Below are positions 53,601 to 61,658 of a DNA stretch of 64,000 bases, one piece after another. The position numbers were made by a program, and so were the translations under genes. The DNA comes from Streptomyces populi. GTDB lineage: Bacteria > Actinomycetota > Actinomycetes > Streptomycetales > Streptomycetaceae. The stretch is from positions 61,042-125,041 of the forward strand of contig NZ_KZ626850.1 in assembly GCF_002911015.1 (NCBI RefSeq), read 5' to 3'. The notes below the pieces were generated by a model. The model saw nothing but the letters and a program-made list of their open reading frames with translations. It was not told the origin of the DNA and made no database searches. Each line of letters begins with the position of its first letter. Position 1 is the first letter of the stretch.

Positions 53601-54344
53601 CTCCGCGAAGCGGCGCCGCGCCATTTCCTCGAAATCGAGCTCACCGTCGCCTTTCATGTCGCGCAGACTTATGGGCACGGGAACGGCGGACTGCTGTGCC
53701 AGCATTCGGGTGAGTTCCACCAGTACGGCTGTCTTTCCGACGCCCACACCACCGACGAGCAGATAGGGCTTCCGGGTTTTCCGGTTGCGGAGGGTCTGGG
53801 CGATCACCTGGGAAAGTTCACGGCGCCCGACGATCCGGTTGCCGAAGGTTCCGCCCGTGGAGACCAGCTCGTGCGGACGTGTGCGCGCCTTGTCGACGAG
53901 CGGCTTCTTGGTCTTGTGATACCAGTAGAGAAGGAAGAACGTCAGGATCAGGGAACCGGTCAGGACGGGGCCGACGATATGGGAAACGGCGTCGAGCCAC
54001 AGGGATTCCAGTACCTTGTGGAGCTGTGAATCCTTGAGCTGCTCTTCCGTTTCGTGACTGGTCTTCTGGAAATCGTAGACGAGCAGCCCCACCCAGACGA
54101 GAAGAACAATCGTCCCGAGAAAAGCGTATACGCGCAGCAACGGCCCGAGGGAGAACCAGCCGGGGCGCCAGCTGCGTGCCGCGGCGATGCTCCTGTGCGC
54201 TTCCCTCTTCGTCCTGAAAGCGCGCCATTCCTTGCGTGTCGCCCCGGAGAACCGGGACCACCACCGCCGCGGGTACAGCGTGTACCACGGCGCGTCGTGC
54301 GGCCGTTCCCTGCCTTCCGGACGGCGGATCACCTTGGTGGGCAT
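50658..54344 (-). CDS. Membrane-anchored NACHT/STAND-like NTPase with large helical C-terminus
   Basis: The 1,228-aa product starts at ATG 54344. A basic, Trp-rich N-terminus is followed by two membrane helices (about 68-90 and 121-142) with a short loop between. The NTPase has P-loop LLVGGVGVGKTA (G198-T205), Walker B VVVIADGLEEAL (D278) in the DGL-[DE]E form of NACHT ATPases, and ASRPHTPLEG near 315 as sensor 1. From about 400 the chain is helical, without recognisable TPR/WD/LRR repeats, and carries scattered Cys (CTSPCEFRLCPY near 1165). STAND NTPases act as signal-triggered switches in defence or death. No effector domain is recognised. The base composition has more A/T-rich patches than its neighbours. 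Confidence 0.82.
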   Translation of the reverse strand: MPTKVIRRPEGRERPHDAPWYTLYPRRWWSRFSGATRKEWRAFRTKREAHRSIAAARSWRPGWFSLGPLLRVYAFLGTIVLLVWVGLLVYDFQKTSHETEEQLKDSQLHKVLESLWLDAVSHIVGPVLTGSLILTFFLLYWYHKTKKPLVDKARTRPHELVSTGGTFGNRIVGRRELSQVIAQTLRNRKTRKPYLLVGGVGVGKTAVLVELTRMLAQQSAVPVPISLRDMKGDGELDFEEMARRRFAEEADQGVLAGSNIDKTWRQLRLDGKVVVIADGLEEALLDEKYQEDRDNIIRRAIERADRQRLPLVIASRPHTPLEGTRAAIADMEPLSEEAALEYLVGEQGELDERRLDWVVETAKVVESPIYLRIARLLQQCGLLDHLTLRGEKDRLDTRSNDCSTLRLGFLNTYRQAIEDGRVFDDLVMGREERRESMWVVSAMACLGLLQDSIEVTFDDFVSAHANDLRVRAQSQGNRQESPDTAQQYGTRLSISPAQRDAIWGVMCRKISGSASWLNTLDYPNECRTELARHTANGQLLGLVYGRKNKVRFPHSILQAYMGYRLLRELPDDKIATVVEPALHSPGPSRELLIALVLLSRHRAAPLTRRPADTSRTAHRARNRHGTSPKLAELLSNAAAARHDAKYFDLYAAAMEIDCVDPVPIQDKLAHELDEQWAGLDIRGDQRTIESAKLRLVRNFGAALRERDRRSKASRPSSGCPEQDPARPALPYKHLFQIGTHEPSHTVRIAIAHQIAAGGDAAFQELRAEFPIGSDPISQYLGKIRDAKQKLDRDYTAWLNEEDPDPAAGPEAAEKRQREHDWIVREYEQSRTTWWRHFTLRAWLVPMVVGSVSEKYRDEAKERLSIWLRNLAPQPGQQSPPMPLSLENALAEGFKNAANRRRRHPEAYEETRAHLVAQAEKMLTCSRYWYAQLSLLQALCLWELPDTVGRAPGSGTTNRRSRSTPPATSLTKGDEVASGSPTEPIKSVTRWLAMAGSAHEKTPAHIGAAYRRHGEKVLHPFIAEAGDLVTLALETGHPERFIWIDENEISNSVGSTPADPDRYRKHNLWISPSVGWSSLHPRAQRLLADVMVLLNLTEGKGGPDDIEERLKLSNRAALPHCLTHDRSLLHPERSIGRADKGESRTTCTSPCEFRLCPYPPQTGNAQAEVAELFCRQQQALLHSRFRWHPPAVSRHTAPWVSVPVRELHAFWEEMANRNRKTTDEDDHLL

Positions 54345-54385
54345 GAGGAGGTTCCCTCCGTGCTGCACATCGCTGAGGGACACGT

Positions 54386-54415
54386 CATACGGGCGCCGGA
54401 TGGGGAGACATACGG
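54386..54415. promoter_or_regulatory. CATACGG direct repeats upstream of the NTPase
   Basis: TCATACGG ends at 54392 and ACATACGG ends at 54415, so the 7-mer repeats with a 23-base period, about two helical turns. The pair sits 42-71 bases before the minus-strand NTPase start, where a -35/-10 region is expected. It could be an activator or repressor site. Confidence 0.4.
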
Positions 54416-55067
54416 AAACCCGTGACCCGTGCGGGTGGCACCACGCATCACCTGCGCGTGCTCCGCCCCGCACCGCCGCAGCGCCGCCCCGCACGGGGCG
54501 GCTGCCTCGCGAATATTCCTATGGCACGCATGCCTTCATTTCCATGAAAGCACTGGTGGGGAAGATCGCAACACGGCCCGCGGACCGGTCGCCGGAGGCC
54601 TCCCGGGCGGCCGGGGGAGTGGGCGAGGATCCTCTCCGGGCAGGGGCGCGATCCACCGGTGGGCCGACGGCGGCCGGCCCTTCCGCGGCGCGGCGCGAAA
54701 AGGCCATTTCCCGGGGCCGGTCGCGCAGTTGACCGGCGAAGACCGGCTGAACACCTTTGAGCTCCTGCCGGTCGGCGGCCGTGGTGGACTTCCAACGGAC
54801 CGGTGGCGCGGCCGTATTGCGCGTACGGGAGGCGAGGGACGTCCGTGCCGACCGGCTCCGGCGTCCAGGAAACTGTGTGCGTAAAAGGTTTCCTGAGGCT
54901 CCTTCAGATGGCTCCGTCCCGTCCGCCGGCAGAGCGCGGCGGGGGGAACGCGCCCCGGCAAATTCAGCGATCTTGGGGGTACCCGCGTATCGTTGCTGGC
55001 GCGGCAGTGGATTGTGCGCCGCGCACCAGCAGCGACACCAACGCGCAGCTCGACCATCGAAGTTGCC

Positions 55068-55238
55068 ATGAACAATCTGCGCTCTCTGGCGCCGTTCATC
55101 GGCTCGCTCGCGCAGAGACCCCACACCTACCCGTGGCGGCAGCCCATGGACGCATTCGGTGTCCACAGCGATCCTCGGTCGCCGGGCGACGACGTTCCCC
55201 GTGCGTCCGCCCCGCACGGTCGGACCGAGGCCGTGTGA
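55068..55238 (+). CDS. Possible small protein upstream of the seven-gene operon (56 aa)
   Basis: ATG 55068 reads MNNLRSLAPFIGSLAQRPHT, then YPWRQPMDAFGVHSDPRSPG, and ends at TGA 55236-55238, 75 bases before the GMC gene. The ribosome site is weak (GAAG), and an in-frame ATG at 54993 would add 25 residues. The sequence is not low-complexity, but there is no family I recognise. It could be a leader peptide, a small unknown or chance. Confidence 0.3.
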   Translation: MNNLRSLAPFIGSLAQRPHTYPWRQPMDAFGVHSDPRSPGDDVPRASAPHGRTEAV

Positions 55239-55313
55239 CCGCGGCCGGCCGACTCGACCCCAGGCCGCCACGCCGGTCCCGGCTGCGCCTGGCAGTGGAG
55301 GAGTGACTGTCCC

Positions 55314-57242
55314 ATGTACGCGAAGTTTCCCAAGGGGGCGGCGCACCGCACCGACCCCGGGGCGGCGGCCGAGGTCCTCTACGACGCCGTCGTCGTCGGC
55401 GGCGGGATCTCCGGCGCTCTGGTCGCCCTGCGGCTGAGCGAAGCCGGCAGGAAGGTGCTGCTGCTCGAAGCGGGCCCGGCCGAAGACCTCACGCTCAGGG
55501 GCTACGAACGCTATCTCGACCGGTTCTACTCGGCCATCAGCAAGGACAACCAGGCCCCCTACCCGGCCGTCGCCAACGCCCCGATGCCCCGCGGCACCGA
55601 CGCGCGGCGCATCACCCCGGGCGCGCCCGACGCCTCGTCCTACATCGTCCAGAGCGGGCCCTTCGCCACCGACACCACCTACACGCGCGTCCTCGGCGGC
55701 ACCACCATGCACTGGGAGGGCAAGGCGCTGCGGATGCTGCCCGAGGACTTCCGGATGCGGACGCTCTATGGCGAGGGGGCGGACTGGCCGCTCACCTACG
55801 AGGACCTCGCCCCGTACTACAGCGAGGCCGAACGCGAGATCGGCGTCTCCGCCGACGTGGAGGACCAGGCCTACCTCGGGATCGGCTTCGACGAGGACTA
55901 CGTCTTCCCCATGAAGGGGCTGCCCCTGTCCTACCTGGACCGGACGGTCGCCAAGGACGTCGACGGGATGCCGGTCGACCTCGACGGGGAGCACCGGGAG
56001 CTGCGGGTCCGGCCGTTCCCGCAGGGCCGGAACGGCATACCGAACCCGGCCTACGACGGCGGACGGGGATATGTGCCGCGCGGGGCGGTGAGCGCGTACC
56101 AGGTCGAGGTCGGCGAGCGGTGCCAGGGCAACAACAACTGCGTGCCCATCTGCCCGGTGCAGGCCAAGTACAACGCCGGCAAGACCCTGGCCCTGGCCCT
56201 CCAGAGCGGCCGGGTCGACCTGGTGGCACAGGCGGTGGCCCACAAGGTGCACGTCGACGAGAGCACGGGCCGGGTGACCGAGATCGAGTACCGCCGCTAC
56301 GACCGGCCCGACAGCCCCGGCCACACCACGATGAGAGCCCGCGGCCGGCTGTTCGTCCTGGCCGCCAACGCGGTGGAGAACCCCCGGCTGATGCTGGCCT
56401 CCGGCCTGCGCGGTTCGAGCGGCCTGATGGGGCGGAACTTCATGGACCACGCCTATCTGCTCGCGTGGGCCCTGCTGCCGGAGGTGGCCGGCACCTTCCG
56501 CGGCACGATCTGCACGGGCGGCATCACCGACCTGCGCGGGGGCCGCTTCCGCAGCCGCCAGGCGGCGTTCACCGTCGACATCCACAACGACGGCTGGGGC
56601 TGGGCCCGGGGCGCGCCGATGACCGACCTGATCGGCCTGGTGGACTCCGGTGGCCGCTACGGCGAGTCCCTCCGCCAGGGCCTGGTGGACCGGGTGTCCC
56701 GCCAACTGCAGCTGGCGTTCATGGTCGAGGTCCCCGCCGACCCGAGCAACCGGGTCACCGTGAGCCCGGACTTCACCGACGAGCTGGGCAACATGCGGCC
56801 CGTTCTCAGCTACAACGTCCCCGAGTACACCATGCGGGGCGTGGCGTACGCCCGGCAGCTGTCGAGACGGATCTTCGCCCGGCTGGGGGCCGAGGACCAC
56901 ACCGCGTACGACCCGGAGTTCTGGGGCTACGCCGTTCACGACGGCGAGGGGTACGAGATCCGCGGGGGCAACCACCTCGCCGGCACCCACGTGATGGGCC
57001 GCGAACCGTCGACCTCGGTGGTCGACGCGGACCAGCGGTGCTGGGACCACGAGAACCTCTACATGGTAGGCGGCGGAAGCATGCCCACCGTGGGCACCTC
57101 GAACGTGACGCTCACCCTCGCCGCCCTGTGTCTGCGCAGCGTCCGGGCCATGCTGGCCCAGCTCGACTCCGAGACCGCACCGATCGAGGTCACCACCGGC
57201 CGGGACCAGGCGGCGACCACCTCTGGGGAGACGGCACCATGA
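55314..57242 (+). CDS. GMC-family FAD-dependent sugar/cyclitol dehydrogenase, large subunit
   Basis: The 642-aa product starts at ATG 55314 behind GGAGGAG. The ADP-binding motif VVVGGGISGALVALRLSEAG is at about 26-45 and an acidic LLEAGP follows. The middle has a four-Cys-like segment QGNNNCVPICPVQAKYNAG near 276, as in gluconate/sorbitol-type GMC dehydrogenases. The C-terminus has GGNHLAGTHVMG (active-site His near 559) and VGGGSMPTVGTSNVTLT, the conserved GMC ending. It should oxidise an alcohol of a sugar or cyclitol to a ketone using FAD. Its stop overlaps the next start (ATGA). It is the first gene of a seven-gene unit, and partner subunits appear to be the next two genes. Confidence 0.88.
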   Translation: MYAKFPKGAAHRTDPGAAAEVLYDAVVVGGGISGALVALRLSEAGRKVLLLEAGPAEDLTLRGYERYLDRFYSAISKDNQAPYPAVANAPMPRGTDARRITPGAPDASSYIVQSGPFATDTTYTRVLGGTTMHWEGKALRMLPEDFRMRTLYGEGADWPLTYEDLAPYYSEAEREIGVSADVEDQAYLGIGFDEDYVFPMKGLPLSYLDRTVAKDVDGMPVDLDGEHRELRVRPFPQGRNGIPNPAYDGGRGYVPRGAVSAYQVEVGERCQGNNNCVPICPVQAKYNAGKTLALALQSGRVDLVAQAVAHKVHVDESTGRVTEIEYRRYDRPDSPGHTTMRARGRLFVLAANAVENPRLMLASGLRGSSGLMGRNFMDHAYLLAWALLPEVAGTFRGTICTGGITDLRGGRFRSRQAAFTVDIHNDGWGWARGAPMTDLIGLVDSGGRYGESLRQGLVDRVSRQLQLAFMVEVPADPSNRVTVSPDFTDELGNMRPVLSYNVPEYTMRGVAYARQLSRRIFARLGAEDHTAYDPEFWGYAVHDGEGYEIRGGNHLAGTHVMGREPSTSVVDADQRCWDHENLYMVGGGSMPTVGTSNVTLTLAALCLRSVRAMLAQLDSETAPIEVTTGRDQAATTSGETAP

Positions 57243-58360
57243 TCGCGTCGACCATCGAGAACCGTGACGACCTGGTCAGCTACCTGAACGCGGCGATGTC
57301 GCTCGAGCACGCGACCATCCCGCCGTACCTGACCGCGTACTACTCCATACACTCCGGCACCAACTCCGACGCCGCCCACATCATCCGGGTGACCGCGGTG
57401 GAGGAGATGCTGCACCTGACCCTCGCCGCCAACGTCCTGAACGCCATCGGCGGGAAGCCGGACCTGACCCGCCCGGGCTTCGTGCCGTCCTATCCGGCCT
57501 ATCTGCCGGACGGGGAGGACGACTTCACCGTCGACCTGCGGCCCTTCTCCCCCGAGGCGGTGGAGACGTTCTGCAAGATCGAGCGGCCGGGCAAGGCCCC
57601 CAGCGCCGACTCGCGGCTGGTGGAGACACCGGACAGCAGGACCCACTTCCTGGTCTCCAGCCCCACGGCCGAGAAGATGCGCTTCTACAGCATCGGCGAA
57701 TTCTACGAGGAGATCATCGAAGGGCTCGAGAAGGTGGCGGCCAACGACCCCGCGCTCTTCCACGGGGACCCGGCCCGTCAGGTGGGGCCCGAGTACTTCT
57801 ACTCCGGTGGCGGGGCGATCACCGTCGTCACCGACCTGCAATCGGCCCAGCAGGCACTCCGGTTCATCGCCGGCCAGGGCGAGGGCCTCGACTCCGGCAT
57901 CTACGACGCCGACGGGGAGCTGGCCCACTACTACCGGTTCCGGCAGTTGCAGCTCGGGCGTTACTACCAGGTGGGAGACCGTCCCGACGCGCCTTCGGGG
58001 CCTTCGCTGAGCATCTCCTGGGACGAGGTGCACAAGGTGAAGGTGAGCGTCCGGCTGGCCGATTATCCGGCGGGATCGGAACTCGCCCGTGTCGCAAGGG
58101 ACTTCAACGCCGACTACGGGGCGTTCCTCGCCCTGCTCACGAAGGCGTTCGACGGCCGGCCGGACCTCCTGCAAGAGGGTGTCTGCGAGATGTTCCGCCT
58201 GCGCGACGGGTTCAACCGGCTGGTGTGCAACCCCCTGCCGGGGAGCGGGGGCCTGCACGCCGGCCCCACCTTCGAGATTCCGGCCGGGGCCGGGCCCGAT
58301 CCGGGGGTCTCACCCGACGCCGGGGCGACCGACGAGACAGCCCGGACGGTGACACGATGA
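57239..58360 (+). CDS. Ferritin-like (VioB N-terminal-type) protein
   Basis: The 373-aa product overlaps the GMC stop by 4 bases. The first 60 residues carry the family core: LNAAMSLEHATIPPYLTAYY (E23, H24) and VTAVEEMLHLTLAANVL (E55, E56, H59). More possible ligands lie in GEFYEEIIEGLE and ELAHYYRFRQL. This matches the ferritin-like domain of the VioB/iminophenylpyruvate dimer synthase family (PF12902 as I recall). It may hold a di-iron or heme site, or simply be a structural subunit. It overlaps the next gene by 4 bases, so stoichiometric production with the dehydrogenase is likely. The function here is unknown. Confidence 0.82.
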   Translation: MIASTIENRDDLVSYLNAAMSLEHATIPPYLTAYYSIHSGTNSDAAHIIRVTAVEEMLHLTLAANVLNAIGGKPDLTRPGFVPSYPAYLPDGEDDFTVDLRPFSPEAVETFCKIERPGKAPSADSRLVETPDSRTHFLVSSPTAEKMRFYSIGEFYEEIIEGLEKVAANDPALFHGDPARQVGPEYFYSGGGAITVVTDLQSAQQALRFIAGQGEGLDSGIYDADGELAHYYRFRQLQLGRYYQVGDRPDAPSGPSLSISWDEVHKVKVSVRLADYPAGSELARVARDFNADYGAFLALLTKAFDGRPDLLQEGVCEMFRLRDGFNRLVCNPLPGSGGLHAGPTFEIPAGAGPDPGVSPDAGATDETARTVTR

Positions 58361-58881
58361 CCGCCCCGTCGTTCGAGAAGTTCCTCTCCCTGTCGGTCGA
58401 CCTCACCGCCTTCGAGGAGACCGATCTGCTCGGCACCGGCATGGCCCACGCATACCTGGCGAAAGTGCGGGCCGCCTGCGGCGACGAGGTCGTCACCGAC
58501 CTCCTGGACGCCCACCGGGCGGCCCGGGCCGACGCGGCCGGTGGTACCGGAAGCCACGCCCGGACCCCGCTCGACCGGGATCTGTTCGACCGGGCCCTGC
58601 GTCACCGGATCCTCAGTGACGACCGGCTCGGCCCGGTGGCCCGCAACGTGATCAAGCTCTGGTACGCCGGGATGTGGTACGCGCTGCCGCCCGAGTGGAC
58701 CGACCGCCACGGGGCCCGGACGGCGGCCGAAACCTCCACGGTCACCGCCGCGGCCTATCAGGAAGGGCTGCTGTGGCGGGCCATCGGGGCCAATCCTCCA
58801 GGTGCCAAGGCCCCCGGATACGGCTCCTGGGCCGAGCCGCCCCGCATCGCGGACCGCTACCTGAAGGGAGCGACGAGATGA
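58357..58881 (+). CDS. Probable dehydrogenase small subunit (sorbitol/gluconate-dehydrogenase subunit-like)
   Basis: The 174-aa product overlaps the preceding stop by 4 bases. It reads FEKFLSLSVDLTAFEETDL near the start, then LARRNVIKLWYAGMWY-type text (ARNVIKLWYAGMWYALPPEW near 93-112) and a C-terminal YGSWAEPP. The FLxLSxxLT opening plus a central LWYxG are typical of the small subunit of membrane FAD sugar dehydrogenases. No Tat signal is present, unlike many of those subunits, so the complex may be cytoplasmic. The assignment rests on pattern and context. Confidence 0.65.
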   Translation: MTAPSFEKFLSLSVDLTAFEETDLLGTGMAHAYLAKVRAACGDEVVTDLLDAHRAARADAAGGTGSHARTPLDRDLFDRALRHRILSDDRLGPVARNVIKLWYAGMWYALPPEWTDRHGARTAAETSTVTAAAYQEGLLWRAIGANPPGAKAPGYGSWAEPPRIADRYLKGATR

Positions 58882-59792
58882 CGGCCACACTCCACCGTCT
58901 CAGTCCGGACAAGGTGAAGCTCGGCGTCTGCTGCACCCTGTGGTGGAACGACGACTTCCCCTCCATCGACGCCGGCATCTCCTTCGGCCAGGCGGTGAGC
59001 GACATGGCGCTCGCCGGCTTCCAGGGGTGCAGCATCGGGCACAAGTACCCCTCGGACGCCGCCGAGCTCAAAGCCGCACTCGATCTGCGCGGTCTGAGCG
59101 TGTCCGAGCCCTGGACGAGCACGTACTTCACGGTCGGCAGAATGCGGGAGAAGACGATCGCCGCGTTCGAGGAGACGCTGTCCCACATCAAGGCCCTGAG
59201 CGGGACCGAGCTGGTCGTGGCCGAGTTCGGGGCCTCGTCTCACCTGCTTCCCGTGGACGTGTTCGCCAATCGCCCCGTCTTCACCGATTCCCAGTGGGAC
59301 GCCCTGACATCGGGCCTGCACGAGCTCGGCGGGATCGCCCGTTCGGCCGGGATGAAGCTCAGCTATCACCACCACATGGGCACCGGCGTGATGACCCGGG
59401 CCGACGTCGACCGGCTGATGGCCTCGACCGATCCGGAGCTGGTCCACCTGCTGCTCGACACCGGCCACATCGCCTTCGCCGGCGACGATCCGCTGGAGCT
59501 GGTCCAAGCCCACGCCGACCGCATCGGCCACGTCCACCTGAAGAGCGTGCGGCCCGAGGTCGTGAGCCGGGTGCGGGAACAGGGCCTGTCGTTCCAGGAG
59601 GGCATCCAGCTCGGTGTCTTCACCGTGCCCGGAGACGGCGGGATCGACTTCCGGCCCATCCTCGAAGCGCTGGCCGCCGCGCATTACGAGGGGTGGCTGG
59701 TCGTGGAGGCGGAGCAGGATCCGAACAAGGCCGTCCCGCTCGAATACGCCAAGAAGGCCCGCGCCTACCTCGCCGACATCCTGGGCTGGTGA
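58878..59792 (+). CDS. IolE-like inosose dehydratase (TIM barrel)
   Basis: The 304-aa product overlaps the upstream stop by 4 bases. It opens VKLGVCCTLWWNDDFPSID, and has GFQGCSIGHKYP, then KLSYHHHMGTGVMTRADVD (Y163-T169), LLLDTGHIAFAG (D194, H197), IGHVHLKSVRP, GVFTVPGDGGIDF and WLVVEAEQDPNKAVPLEYA. These stretches match, nearly in order, those I know from myo-inosose-2 dehydratase (IolE), including the metal-ligand pattern E/D/H/E. The family converts 2-keto-myo-inositol to a trihydroxycyclohexane-dione. Length is normal. IolG, IolB, IolC and IolD of the standard pathway are not present nearby. Confidence 0.82.
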   Translation: MTATLHRLSPDKVKLGVCCTLWWNDDFPSIDAGISFGQAVSDMALAGFQGCSIGHKYPSDAAELKAALDLRGLSVSEPWTSTYFTVGRMREKTIAAFEETLSHIKALSGTELVVAEFGASSHLLPVDVFANRPVFTDSQWDALTSGLHELGGIARSAGMKLSYHHHMGTGVMTRADVDRLMASTDPELVHLLLDTGHIAFAGDDPLELVQAHADRIGHVHLKSVRPEVVSRVREQGLSFQEGIQLGVFTVPGDGGIDFRPILEALAAAHYEGWLVVEAEQDPNKAVPLEYAKKARAYLADILGW

Positions 59793-59794
59793 CC

Positions 59795-60790
59795 ATGAAC
59801 GCGAAACTCGGACGAGACGTCTTCTTCAGCTTCTTCATGTTCACGGCTGATCTGCGGCCGCAGGACGCACGGTACGGCCGGGTACTGATCGATCACCTCA
59901 AGGCCCTGACCGACATGGGCTACGACGGTTTCGACGTGCACATCGCCGCTCGACCCACGACCGTCGACCACAAGCTCGAGGTCGACCATTACGTCGGCCT
60001 GAAGAAGGTGTTCGAGCAGGCGGGGCTCGGGGAGGTGAAGTTCACCACCAACGTCGGGACCACGCGCACCTTCGACCCGACCTCGCCCTACGAGGAACAG
60101 CGCGGGCAGGCCCTGTCCTACCTCAAGTCCCGCGTCGACATCACCCACGTCCTGGGCGGCGACTCGATCATGTCCGGGCCGTTCATCTACCCCTACGGGG
60201 TCTTCCCGGTCACGGACACCGACGAGCCGATCTGGAGCGACGCCCTGCAGGACTGGATGAAACCGCGCTACGACGCGGCGCGTTCCGTCTTCGAGGAGTT
60301 GCTGGAGTACGCCGCGGCGCGCGAGGTGAAACTCGCCGTCGAGCCCGTCAAGAGCTGGGAGACCCCGCCGCCCAACATGGTCTCGGAGGTGCTGGACTTC
60401 CTCGAGGGCCTCGAGCACCCGCAGGGCGGCGTGACGGTCGACACGGCGCAGGTCGTGATGGAGAGCCAGGGCCCGTCGGTCCTCAAGGAGAACGTCGCGC
60501 GAGCGGTACGGCAGGACCGGCTCTACTACGTCCACATCTCCGCGCCCGACCGGGGGGCGGTGAAGGACAGCTGGATCCCGTGGGACGTCGTCTCGAACGA
60601 GATCGAGCCGGTGTACGACGGGCCGTACCTGATCGAAGTGTTCAACGCGATCCCGCCGTTCGACAGTTCCATGCGCATGGCGCGCCGGCGTTTCTGGCGG
60701 CCCGGCGAGGACGACCCGGTGCCCGGCGGGGACAGCGCCTACGACGTCGCGAGGGCCGCGTTGGAGGAGCTGGGAGAGCGGATCACGTAA
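59795..60790 (+). CDS. Sugar phosphate isomerase/epimerase-like TIM-barrel protein
   Basis: The 331-aa product starts at ATG 59795, two bases after the previous stop. It has ALTDMGYDGFDVHIAARP near 37-54, an active-site Glu in LAVEPVKSWETPPPN (E183), then GGVTVDTAQVVMES (Asp near 217), YYVHISAPDRG (His near 246) and PYLIEVFNAIPPFD (Glu near 280). These are the four metal ligands of the xylose-isomerase-like/ketose-3-epimerase fold, also shared by subunits of C-glycoside-cleaving enzymes. It probably epimerises or cleaves a keto sugar or cyclitol produced upstream. Which reaction is undecided. Confidence 0.82.
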   Translation: MNAKLGRDVFFSFFMFTADLRPQDARYGRVLIDHLKALTDMGYDGFDVHIAARPTTVDHKLEVDHYVGLKKVFEQAGLGEVKFTTNVGTTRTFDPTSPYEEQRGQALSYLKSRVDITHVLGGDSIMSGPFIYPYGVFPVTDTDEPIWSDALQDWMKPRYDAARSVFEELLEYAAAREVKLAVEPVKSWETPPPNMVSEVLDFLEGLEHPQGGVTVDTAQVVMESQGPSVLKENVARAVRQDRLYYVHISAPDRGAVKDSWIPWDVVSNEIEPVYDGPYLIEVFNAIPPFDSSMRMARRRFWRPGEDDPVPGGDSAYDVARAALEELGERIT

Positions 60791-60809
60791 TCTCGGAGAG
60801 GGGACTCCC

Positions 60810-61637
60810 ATGCTGGCCCAGGTGTCAGATCCCATCGTCATGGTCGTGAAGCAGACGGGCGACGTCCGTATTCACACCTTCGTCGCGTCCTTCGCGGCCG
60901 GCAACATCGCGAACGCCACGCACATCGTCGAAACCAAGAACCAACTGGTTCTGGTGGACGGGCAGTTCCTCGCCCCCTACGCGAGGGCGTTCAGGGACTA
61001 CGCGGACAGCCTGGGCAAACCGATCGAGAGGCTGTACGTCTCCCACCGGCACCCCGACCACTGGTTCGGACTGGGGACCGCGTTCGCCGACGTCACCGTT
61101 CACGCGCTGTCCGAGACCATGACCTTCATCCACGACCACGGTGAGGACTCCAGGAGCGACCACTGGAAACTCGGCGACCTCCTCCCGGAGCGCGTGGTCG
61201 TTCCCGAACAGGCCGTCGACCCCGGTGAGGAGAAGATCGACGGGGTCAGGTACGTCTTCGACCGGGTGACGGACACGGAGATCGACTACCACCTCACCAT
61301 CAGGCTTCCCGAGTTGGGCGTGTACTTCACCCAGGACCTGATCTACAGCGGCACCCATCTGTACCTGACGAAACACCTGGACCACTGGACCCGGGTACTG
61401 CGGGAGATGCTGCTGTCGGACTACGAGCTGTTCATGCCGGGCCACGGCCTGCCGGCCGACAAGAACGAGGTCGCGCGCAACATCGAGTACCTGTCCGCCG
61501 CGCGGGAGGCGATCGGTGACGGGCTGACGGGCGACGCCTTCAAGGCTTTCATGCTGCAGCGCTATCCGGAACGCAGGTGCCCGGGGATCTTCGACATCTA
61601 CATGCCCCGGCTGTTCGGCGGCGCGAGCGACTACTGA
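60810..61637 (+). CDS. Metallo-beta-lactamase-fold hydrolase
   Basis: The 275-aa product starts at ATG 60810 behind GAGAGGG. The zinc motif HxHxDH appears as SHRHPDHWFG (H79, H81, D83, H84). The fold continues with VDGQFLAP (Asp before the first strand-loop), a long IDYHLTIRLPELGVYFTQDL and MPGHGLPADKN (His near 214), completing the metal site. Substrates of this superfamily include lactones, thioesters and beta-diketones. Within the operon it may hydrolyse a cyclic dione or lactone. A cytoplasmic location is inferred because there is no signal peptide. Confidence 0.85.
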   Translation: MLAQVSDPIVMVVKQTGDVRIHTFVASFAAGNIANATHIVETKNQLVLVDGQFLAPYARAFRDYADSLGKPIERLYVSHRHPDHWFGLGTAFADVTVHALSETMTFIHDHGEDSRSDHWKLGDLLPERVVVPEQAVDPGEEKIDGVRYVFDRVTDTEIDYHLTIRLPELGVYFTQDLIYSGTHLYLTKHLDHWTRVLREMLLSDYELFMPGHGLPADKNEVARNIEYLSAAREAIGDGLTGDAFKAFMLQRYPERRCPGIFDIYMPRLFGGASDY

Positions 61638-61658
61638 CCACGGAGAGGCGCTTCAATC

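Larger units (their letters stand above)
54345..55313. other. Long intergenic region between the NTPase and the cyclitol-type operon
   Basis: It holds the divergent promoters of the NTPase (minus) and the seven-gene operon (plus). A pair of CATACGG repeats lies near the NTPase end. A more A/T-rich patch is at 54508-54560, and a candidate 56-aa frame is at 55068-55238. Longer frames on both strands between 54430 and 55000 look like chance. I see no transposase or tRNA. Confidence 0.5.

Noticed and set aside
54519..57050. 843-codon minus-strand frame antisense to the GMC gene
   Set aside because: Its composition is that of a reverse-frame shadow, and the GMC motifs on the plus strand are unambiguous.
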